Source: DASYRM01 sp036004405
GTDB taxonomy: Bacteria; Acidobacteriota; Vicinamibacteria; Vicinamibacterales; UBA2999
Reading direction: 5' to 3'
Length of the DNA stretch: 40,539 nt
Assembly (NCBI GenBank): GCA_036004405.1
Contig: DASYRM010000054.1
Span: forward strand, 1 to 40,539
The stretch's first letter is position 1, and each line of letters begins with the position of its first letter. The notes beneath the pieces are model-generated. The model was not told the origin of the DNA and searched no databases. It saw only the letters and a list, made by a program, of their open reading frames with translations. The translations under genes and the position numbers were made by a program. Below are positions 17,033 through 22,640 of the stretch, piece after piece.

Positions 17033-17830
17033 ATGTCGCGCATCGTTGCGATGATCCTCTTCGTGCTCGCGCTGGTCGCCTGCTCGCGGACGAGGCTCGA
17101 GCACGGCAGCCTGGTCATAGCCATGCCGGTGGCGTCAGGGTGGGTGGTGTGTGGCGACAAGCGCAAGATGAGCAACCTCGTCGATCCCACCGAGGACGAG
17201 GTGAAGGTGTTCGAGCTGGGCCCGGGCGTCGTCGCTGGCGCGACCGGGCTGCGGCGCGTCATCGAGGGCGACACGCTGTTCGACGTGGTGGAGCGCGTCA
17301 AGGGCTTTGCGACCATGCGGCCGTTCGACGGGCGCGACGACTACGCCGAAGCGCTGGCCAAGGCGCTCGGCGCCGATTTCACGCGGATGGTGCCGGAGCG
17401 TGTCTGGCCGCAGGTGGAGAAGCAGGAGCGCGAGGCGCGCAGCGCCTTTACGGTGGCGCTCTTCTGGGTCACCCCCACCGGATTACCACGCTGGGCCGAC
17501 GTGAACTTCCACCTCGTGGGCGGCCCGCGCTACACATCGCGTTCGACCAACGACACGCTCGCCACGAGCAACAAGCTGCGCCCGGTGATCCTCGGCAACC
17601 CCGGGCTGATCGACGAACTGCAGCACGGCAGCCAGCCGGCGTTCGGCGACGCGCGTCGGGACCCGGAGATCCGCCGCTTCCTGATCGCGCCCTACGCGTG
17701 GCGGGACCGCGCCGCCAGTGAGGCCGACGCGTTCGGTCGTCGCATCATTCGCCTCACGAGTACGCGTCTGGGAGAGCTGCAGCGGAAGTCTGACGTCGGT
17801 CCGACCGCCGACTGCCTGCGTGTGGGCTGA
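17033..17830 (+). CDS. lipoprotein resembling a proteasome-type Ntn hydrolase
   Basis: This 265-residue protein has a lipobox (LVAC, Cys17). The segment after it looks like the start of a proteasome beta subunit: G25-S26, then a strand, then CGDKRKM with Asp42 and Arg44, then VKVFEL with Lys58, and GVVAGATGL. The spacings Ser26-Asp42 (16) and Asp42-Lys58 (16) equal those of Thr1-Asp17-Lys33 in proteasome subunits. The preceding Gly corresponds to Gly-1 at the autoprocessing site. Ser replaces Thr as the putative nucleophile. This is my own motif comparison, not a search result, so the function is tentative. The C-terminal half (about 140-265) is not recognised. The gene follows the PD40 kinase after 93 bases containing a REP-like repeat. 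Confidence 0.6.
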   Translation: MSRIVAMILFVLALVACSRTRLEHGSLVIAMPVASGWVVCGDKRKMSNLVDPTEDEVKVFELGPGVVAGATGLRRVIEGDTLFDVVERVKGFATMRPFDGRDDYAEALAKALGADFTRMVPERVWPQVEKQEREARSAFTVALFWVTPTGLPRWADVNFHLVGGPRYTSRSTNDTLATSNKLRPVILGNPGLIDELQHGSQPAFGDARRDPEIRRFLIAPYAWRDRAASEADAFGRRIIRLTSTRLGELQRKSDVGPTADCLRVG

Positions 17831-17833
17831 TAC

Positions 17834-17857
17834 GGGCCGCCTGAAGGCGGCCCCCAC
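17834..17857 (-). repeat. REP-like palindrome between convergent genes
   Basis: GGGCCGCC-TGAA-GGCGGCCC is followed by CCAC, so the head on the reverse strand is GTGG instead of GTAG. It lies 3 bases after the TGA of the Ntn-like gene and 9 bases before the stop of the TIGR03435 gene. A strong stem here could terminate both genes. Confidence 0.75.
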
Positions 17858-17866
17858 GTACGACGC

Positions 17867-18643
17867 CTAGTTGTCCGAAGGCCGCTCGATCGAATCCACC
17901 ACGAACACCGGCAGCGTCGCCTTCTCGGGCTGCAGCTTCAATCCAAGCTGCTCCTGAATCGCGGTGAAGAACTCCGGAACGTCGTCGGCAGGCGGGGCCA
18001 CGTTCGGTGCGGGCGGCGGCGACCATCGGAACGTGAGTGCGTAGAACCCCTTGAGCCCGGTGCGGTTGATGACGGTCCGCCCCGCCAGATTCGAAAAGAA
18101 CGGGATCACGTCGTCGATCCGGAGGCCGACCGATTCGATCGAGTCCGCGCCGAAGGCCCCTCCACAACCTGCGTTCGGCTTGGTGCAGTCGAGAGCGGAC
18201 GGCTTGAGCTGCGGGCCGAGGCGTCCGTCGCTCCGCGCGACCACCAGCGCAAAGGTGGGGCGCTCGCGTTCCTCGACGTGGCCCCTCAACTTGAAGCGGT
18301 CCTCGAGCATGCGGCGCATCATCGCCGTTCGCTGCCGCCTCGTCGAGCCCGCGGGCGGCTTGGCCGTGATGTCGTAGCGATCGCGCGCCACCCACTCGGG
18401 AAACCCTTCGATCTCGCTCGGTGGAACCGGCGAGCCTGCCTCGATAATCGATCGCAGCGGCTGATTGCGCATTACGAACGTCCCGTCCGGCAGATCCCGC
18501 AGGCCGCCGCTTTGCGCGTCGCTGGGGCTGCGCTTGATCGAGACGACTTCGAATTCCGATGGGGATGGCGTCTGCGCCGAGAGGAGCGAGGCGCCGAGCA
18601 GGAAAGAGCCGAGCGTGAGCCAGGTGCCACGCATGCGCGCCAT
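17867..18643 (-). CDS. TIGR03435 family secreted protein
   Basis: This 258-residue protein matches the acidobacterial TIGR03435 family (soil-associated, unknown function). It has a signal peptide (residues 1-23, ending LLSAQ), the start block FEVVSIKRSPSD, the middle blocks ARDRYDITAKPP and MLEDRFKL, FALVVARSDGRLGPQLKPS, and the end block EFFTAIQEQLGLKLQPEKA with the terminal SIERPSDN. The domain also occurs here as the C-terminal half of the M56 protein at 28995-30788, and the two ends are almost superimposable. The secreted metallopeptidase gene lies 29 bases upstream on the same strand, so the two may form one unit. Confidence 0.9.
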   Translation of the reverse strand: MARMRGTWLTLGSFLLGASLLSAQTPSPSEFEVVSIKRSPSDAQSGGLRDLPDGTFVMRNQPLRSIIEAGSPVPPSEIEGFPEWVARDRYDITAKPPAGSTRRQRTAMMRRMLEDRFKLRGHVEERERPTFALVVARSDGRLGPQLKPSALDCTKPNAGCGGAFGADSIESVGLRIDDVIPFFSNLAGRTVINRTGLKGFYALTFRWSPPPAPNVAPPADDVPEFFTAIQEQLGLKLQPEKATLPVFVVDSIERPSDN

Positions 18644-18672
18644 GATGGCACGCCTCGCGGTCGTCGTGAAGG

Positions 18673-19197
18673 CTACGGAACCTGTGGGGCCGGAGCGGGT
18701 TCAGGCGACGCGAGACCGCGCGCCACCTCGGGGCCGAGGAACCGTGCGAGATCGCCCTTCACGTTGGTGCGTTTCCACACCTTGTCGTACAGCTGCGCGA
18801 GGACATTGGGGCTAACCAGGCGCATCGCCACTTCGTTGGCGAGCTGCTCCGTCTGCAGGAAGGGATGGTGCGTGAAGACCCACACGTGGCCGAGCTCGTG
18901 GGCGACCGCCGCCTTGAGCTCGACGTCGGTGAGCGTGTCCGGCCAGCCGTCTTCGACCTTGAGCTCGAACGTGTGCTCGGCGGGCTCGACCGACATGAGC
19001 AGCCGATTCGACGGGACGATCGACACATGCACCGCGTCGGCAATGCCGAGGCGAGCCGTGAGGTCGTCGACGATCTGTTGAACGCGTGCCTGCTGAACCG
19101 GAACGAGATCCTGCGCGACGACGACGCTCGTACCGCTCGTGCAGTAGATCACTGCACTCGCGACGAGCACTCTCAGGGGAAGCGTACTGAGGTGCAT
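18673..19197 (-). CDS. secreted zinc metallopeptidase-like protein (HELGH motif)
   Basis: This 174-residue protein has a signal peptide (residues 1-29, ending VVVAQ) and one clear catalytic motif, HELGHVW (His100, Glu101, His104). TEQLANEVAMRL follows 13 residues later and could give the third zinc ligand, as in M48 and related gluzincins. No wider family match is recognised and the protein is short for M48. I chose ATG at 19197, where the signal peptide begins. The longer frame to 19251 has no signal-like start. It lies directly upstream of the TIGR03435 gene. The C-terminus is Pro-rich (SPEPAPAPQVP). Confidence 0.7.
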   Translation of the reverse strand: MHLSTLPLRVLVASAVIYCTSGTSVVVAQDLVPVQQARVQQIVDDLTARLGIADAVHVSIVPSNRLLMSVEPAEHTFELKVEDGWPDTLTDVELKAAVAHELGHVWVFTHHPFLQTEQLANEVAMRLVSPNVLAQLYDKVWKRTNVKGDLARFLGPEVARGLASPEPAPAPQVP

Positions 19198-19350
19198 ATC
19201 GTGGACCGTACCTGGTATCGGCAATGTTCTTCGGATACTGCAGATTAGCATGAGGTTCCTGAATTCAGAGCGTGTAAGAAATGCGCGAAGACGGCGATCT
19301 CAAGCGCTGGTAGGTAGAAACTTCCTTCAGTGATGATGTGCATGCGGCCA

Positions 19351-19360
19351 TTCGATCGAA
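19351..19360. promoter_or_regulatory. TTCGATCGAA palindrome upstream of a sigma-54-like promoter
   Basis: This perfect 10-bp palindrome is about 38 bases upstream of the -24 element at 19398. It could bind an activator. The support is weak, as short GC-rich palindromes are common by chance. Confidence 0.25.
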
Positions 19361-19397
19361 CGTGACGATCTCCCGGGATTTTCCCTGGCCAACGGTG

Positions 19398-19412
19398 TGG
19401 CACGCGCTGTGC
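19398..19412 (+). promoter_or_regulatory. sigma-54-like -24/-12 promoter
   Basis: The site reads TGGCACG-CGCT-GTGC. It keeps the -24 GG, the -12 GC and their exact spacing, with one mismatch to TGGCACG-N4-TTGC. A start about 12 bases after the GC would fall near 19424, just before the GGAGGA ribosome-binding site (19425-19430) of the gene at 19438. Confidence 0.45.
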
Positions 19413-19437
19413 GCTATGGCGCGCGGAGGAATTCAAC

Positions 19438-19788
19438 ATGAGCATTCGGATCAAGGGATGGATTGCCGCTGCGGTTGTCGTTGCGTTCGTCGGGCTCCCG
19501 CTGGCTGCCAGCGCGGGGCAGGCTGCTCCGCCGGCTGATCCACCGGCAGGCGCGGCTCAGCAGGCGCAGTCCGCCTCGGGTGAGCTGGTCAAGGTCGATG
19601 CGGCAACGAAGTCGCTCACGATCAAGGCCGCTGGCAAGGACGAGCAGTTCACGTTCACCGAGCAGACCAAGATCACGGGCGCCCAGGGCGCCGCGGGTCT
19701 TGCAACCATGGAAGGCTCGCAGGTGACGGTCATGTACGGGAAGGACCGCGTGGCCAGCGAGATTCGCGTTACCCCGAAGAAGCAGTAG
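19438..19788 (+). CDS. small secreted protein, DUF5666-like (OB-type beta barrel suspected)
   Basis: This 116-residue protein has a signal peptide (residues 1-26, ending ASAGQ), an Ala/Pro/Gln-rich linker (27-45) and one small beta domain (46-116) starting SGELVKVDAATKSLTIKAAG. The pattern of strands (VDAATKSLTIK, DEQFTFTEQTKI, GSQVTVMYG, ASEIRV) is like DUF5666 and other small periplasmic beta domains, but I am not sure of the family. A strong ribosome-binding site GGAGGA is 7 bases before ATG. It has its own likely promoter (sigma-54-like, 19398) and a hairpin after it. The function is unknown. Confidence 0.75.
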   Translation: MSIRIKGWIAAAVVVAFVGLPLAASAGQAAPPADPPAGAAQQAQSASGELVKVDAATKSLTIKAAGKDEQFTFTEQTKITGAQGAAGLATMEGSQVTVMYGKDRVASEIRVTPKKQ

Positions 19789-19822
19789 CTCCGCTTGTTT
19801 GTACCGCTCCAGCCTTGAAGGA

Positions 19823-19849
19823 GCCGGGTCGCCGTCCTGGCGGTCCGGC
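19823..19849 (+). terminator. hairpin between the small secreted protein and the MBL-like gene
   Basis: GCCGGGTCGCC and GGCGGTCCGGC pair with two central G-T or A-C mismatches around a 5-base loop. A small stem GCTCC/GGAGC lies just before it. There is no clear U-tract (CCCTTC follows). Confidence 0.4.
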
Positions 19850-19893
19850 CCTTCACTCTCTCCCTCTCCAGTCCTGCTCATCCACGCGTCGGG

Positions 19894-19899
19894 TATACT
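19894..19899 (+). promoter_or_regulatory. -10 box TATACT of the MBL-like gene
   Basis: TATACT stands 23 bases before the ATG at 19922. The predicted start near 19906 leaves a short leader with the ribosome-binding site AGAGGAG. I see no good -35 box. Confidence 0.35.
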
Positions 19900-19921
19900 G
19901 CGCGCGTTTCAGAGGAGTGGG

Positions 19922-20920
19922 ATGGTGACCACAGGTATTACTGGTCGACTCGCCGGCTGGATGCTGCCGGCCGCGTTGGTGCTCGGGCTGGTTCTGCAGG
20001 CGCCGGCGGCGCGGGTCGCGGCTCAGGCGGAGGACCCGCTCGACGTCGTCAAGGTCCGGAAGAATTTCTACATGATCGCGGGCGCCGGCGGGAACATCGG
20101 GGTCCAGATCGGGACGGACGGCATCGTGCTCGTCAACGCGGGCGCGGCGGCGGCGTCCGATCGCGTGCTGGGCGAGCTGAAGAAGCTCACCGATCTGCCC
20201 ATCCGCTACATCATCAACGCCGACGCCGGCCGCGACTTCGTCGGCGGCAACGAGAAGCTGGCCAAGGCCGGGTTCACCATCTTCACCAACGCGCTCGGTA
20301 ACGGCGGCTTCGTTGGCGCGATGACCAACAACGCCGCGGCCGCCATCCTGGCGCACGAGAGCGTGCTGAGCCGGATGACGAAGGAGAACTATCCGGCCGC
20401 CGCCGCGCCCACCGAGGCGTTCTACGCCCCGCGCAAGCCGCTGCGCATGAACGACGAAGGCATCGAGGTGCTCTACCAGCCGAACGCCCACAGCGGCTCC
20501 GACAGCTTCGTGCTGTTCCGCGGCTCGGACGTGGTGGTGACCGGCGACGTGATGGATACCACACGCTTCCCGGCGATCGACGTCGCCAACGGGGGCAGCA
20601 TCAACGGCGAGATCGAGGCGTTGAACAAATTGATCGATCTGACGATTGCGCCGACGCCGTTCATCTACAAGGACGTCGGGACCTACGTGGTGCCCGGCCA
20701 CGGCCGTCTGAGCGAGCAGATGGAGGTCGTCGAGTACCGCGACATGGTGGTGGTGATGCGCGACCGCATTGCCGATCTGATCGCGAAGAAGAAGACGCTG
20801 GCCGACATCAAGGCCGCGCGGCCGGGGCTGCCGTACGAAACGCGCTACGGCGCGAAGAGCGGCGCCTGGACCACGGACATGTTCATCGAGGCCGTCTACA
20901 AGAGCCTCACCGCGAAATAG
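19922..20920 (+). CDS. secreted MBL-fold protein with degenerate metal site
   Basis: This 332-residue protein has a signal peptide (about residues 1-36) and the metallo-beta-lactamase fold, seen in NIGVQIGTDGIVLVNAG, RYIINADAGRDFVGGN, NAHSGSDSFVLF, VVVTGDVMD and TYVVPGHGRLS. The first metal motif H-x-H-x-D-H is not conserved. In the GGN-anchored alignment the four positions are Asp101, Gly103, Asp105 and Phe106, so only the Asp stays. The later His (NAH), Asp (TGD) and His (PGHG) are present. It may bind one metal only, or act as a non-catalytic binding protein. The start is ATG at 19922, preceded by AGAGGAG. The next gene follows after 47 bases holding a G-rich run. Confidence 0.8.
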   Translation: MVTTGITGRLAGWMLPAALVLGLVLQAPAARVAAQAEDPLDVVKVRKNFYMIAGAGGNIGVQIGTDGIVLVNAGAAAASDRVLGELKKLTDLPIRYIINADAGRDFVGGNEKLAKAGFTIFTNALGNGGFVGAMTNNAAAAILAHESVLSRMTKENYPAAAAPTEAFYAPRKPLRMNDEGIEVLYQPNAHSGSDSFVLFRGSDVVVTGDVMDTTRFPAIDVANGGSINGEIEALNKLIDLTIAPTPFIYKDVGTYVVPGHGRLSEQMEVVEYRDMVVVMRDRIADLIAKKKTLADIKAARPGLPYETRYGAKSGAWTTDMFIEAVYKSLTAK

Positions 20921-20958
20921 GGCGGGTAGGGCGGGTGGGCACGGGTAGGCGGGTGGGG
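20920..20958 (+). other. G-quadruplex motif in the leader of the next gene
   Basis: Five GGG runs separated by loops of 1, 2, 1 and 1 bases lie at 20920-20939. Three more G-runs follow to 20958. The run is on the mRNA-like strand between the MBL-like gene and the gene at 20968. It ends 9 bases before that ATG, overlapping its ribosome-binding region. Confidence 0.65.
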
Positions 20959-20967
20959 CGAGTGAGG

Positions 20968-21720
20968 ATGAAGATTTCGATATCAATCGTGTTTGGGCTC
21001 GCGGTGCTGATGCTGCCGCTCCCCGTGTTGGCGCAGCGCGGGCGCGGGGCCGGCCCCGGCGCGGCGCCGCAAACGCCGCGCGCCGCGGCCGCGGTCGATC
21101 TCACCGGTTACTGGGTGGCGGTCGTCACCGAGGACTGGCGCTACCGGATGGTGACGCCGGCGCAGGGCGACTATCAGGGCGTGCCGCTGACGCCCGCCGC
21201 GCGCAAGATTGCCGACGGCTGGGACCCGGCCAAGGAGGCCGCGTCCGGCGAGCTGTGCAAAGCGTACGGCGCCCCCGCGATCCTGCGCGTGCCCGGCCGG
21301 CTGCACATCACCTGGCAGGACGATCAGACGCTGAAGCTCGAGACCGACGCGGGGCAGCAGACGCGGCTCTTTCACTTCGGCAGCTGGAAGTCGCCGGGTG
21401 GACCGAAGACGCTGCAGGGCGACTCGGTGGCCGAGTGGGAAGGCGGCGGGCGCGGTGCGACCGACGCATCGATGAAGGTCACGACCACCAACCTCAAGGC
21501 CGGCTTCTTGCGGAAGAACGGCGTGCCGTACAGCGAGAACACCAGCCTGACCGAGTACTACGAGGTGGTTGCGCAGCCCGACGGATCGCCGCTCCTGGTG
21601 GTCACGATTTCGACGACCGATCCCGAGTACCTGCGGGCGCCGTTCGTCATCAGCTCCCAGTTCAAGAAGGAAGCGAACGATGCCAAGTGGAAACCGTCAC
21701 CCTGTTCTGCGACCTGGTAG
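20968..21720 (+). CDS. secreted protein of unknown function (first of a paralogous pair)
   Basis: This 250-residue protein has a signal peptide (residues 1-24, ending PVLAQ), a Gly/Arg/Pro/Ala-rich linker, and then a beta-rich domain beginning VDLTGYWVAVVTEDWRYRM. Other blocks are LCKAYGAPAILRVPGRLHI, TTTNLKAGFLRKNGVPYS and TDPEYLRAPFVISSQF. The sequence resembles the next gene (TTTHLKAGYMRRNG, DPVYLTEPYILS), so they are paralogues, and it more distantly resembles the gene at 5003-6178. I cannot assign a reaction. Such secreted acidobacterial proteins are often found near amidohydrolase or gluconolactonase genes, none of which is here. The start at 20968 places GAGTGAGG just before ATG. Confidence 0.75.
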   Translation: MKISISIVFGLAVLMLPLPVLAQRGRGAGPGAAPQTPRAAAAVDLTGYWVAVVTEDWRYRMVTPAQGDYQGVPLTPAARKIADGWDPAKEAASGELCKAYGAPAILRVPGRLHITWQDDQTLKLETDAGQQTRLFHFGSWKSPGGPKTLQGDSVAEWEGGGRGATDASMKVTTTNLKAGFLRKNGVPYSENTSLTEYYEVVAQPDGSPLLVVTISTTDPEYLRAPFVISSQFKKEANDAKWKPSPCSATW

Positions 21721-22579
21721 CCTCGCTCTCGCCGTCGCGCTCCTCGCGCTGGCAGCGCCGGCGCGCGCCGAGATCGATTTCTCGGGCTCGTGGGTCTCGA
21801 TCAACCACGAGGACGCGCTCGAGCGCGGCGCCGGGCCCAACCCCGCGGACTGGGCCGGGCTGCCGTTCAACGACTCGGGGCGCGCCAAGGCGCTGGCCTT
21901 CAATCAGTCGGTGATCTCCGAGCCGGAGCGCATCTGCTGGTTTCAGACCCAGTGGCACATCGCTGCCGGCCCCTTCAGCCTGCGCATGTGGGCCGTGCCC
22001 GATCCGGTGACCGGGCGGGTGCAGGCGTGGATCGTCGGTGCCTGGGAGACGCGCGCGCCGATGACCATCTGGATGGACGGACGGGCGCGCCCGTCGAAGA
22101 ACGCGCCGCACGATCAGACCGGCTTCACGACCGGCGTGTGGAACGGCAACGAGCTGGTGGCCACGACCACGCATCTGAAGGCGGGCTACATGCGTCGCAA
22201 CGGCGCCGCCAGCAGCGACCAGGCGACGATCACCACGCACTTCCGCCGCCACGGCAACCTGCTCACCGTGACCATGTTCATGGACGACCCGGTGTATCTG
22301 ACCGAGCCGTACATCCTGTCGCGGGCCTACAACCTGAGCACCAATCCGGTGTCGATCGGCGGCCCGCCGTGCATCGTCGGCGACGAAGGCGTGGAGTCGG
22401 GCCGCGTGCCGCACTATCTGCCGGGCGACAACCCCTACATCGGCGAGATGACCAAGCGCTACGGCATCCCCGTGGACGCGTTGATGGGCGGCGCCGAGAC
22501 GATGTATCCCGAGTATCGCGACAAGCTCAAAGAGAAGTTCGTGATGCCCGGCAAGTGCGCCATCAACTGCGGCGGGTGA
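21680..22579 (+). CDS. secreted protein of unknown function (second paralogue, overlapping start)
   Basis: This 299-residue protein overlaps the end of the previous gene by 41 bases in another frame, so the two are probably translationally coupled. AAGGAAG lies 6 bases before ATG. The signal peptide ends ALAAPARA (about residue 30). The domain starts IDFSGSWVSINHEDALERG and continues with ERICWFQTQWHIAAGPFSL, TTTHLKAGYMRRNGAAS, DDPVYLTEPYILSRAYNL, and ends in a Cys-containing tail (PGKCAINCGG). It is a paralogue of the preceding gene, with a longer C-terminal part. Function unknown. Confidence 0.75.
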   Translation: MPSGNRHPVLRPGSLALAVALLALAAPARAEIDFSGSWVSINHEDALERGAGPNPADWAGLPFNDSGRAKALAFNQSVISEPERICWFQTQWHIAAGPFSLRMWAVPDPVTGRVQAWIVGAWETRAPMTIWMDGRARPSKNAPHDQTGFTTGVWNGNELVATTTHLKAGYMRRNGAASSDQATITTHFRRHGNLLTVTMFMDDPVYLTEPYILSRAYNLSTNPVSIGGPPCIVGDEGVESGRVPHYLPGDNPYIGEMTKRYGIPVDALMGGAETMYPEYRDKLKEKFVMPGKCAINCGG

Positions 22580-22584
22580 CATAA

Positions 22585-22637
22585 GGGCCGCCTGAAGGCG
22601 GCCCCTACGTACGTGGGGGCCGGCTTTAGCCGGCCCG
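22585..22637. repeat. REP-like pair (BIME-type) between convergent genes
   Basis: An inverse copy (22585-22608, TGAA loop, ending CCCCTAC) faces a forward copy (22613-22637, head GTGGGGGCC, stem GGGCCGGC/GCCGGCCC, loop TTTA) across four bases. The second stem differs from the consensus at paired positions on both arms. It lies 5 bases after the gene at 21680 and 3 before the lon stop. Confidence 0.8.
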
Positions 22638-22640
22638 TTC

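Noticed and set aside
14915..17104. 729-codon reverse-strand open frame opposite the PD40 kinase
   Set aside because: The forward frame has all kinase motifs. The reverse product has no recognisable domain or signal peptide.
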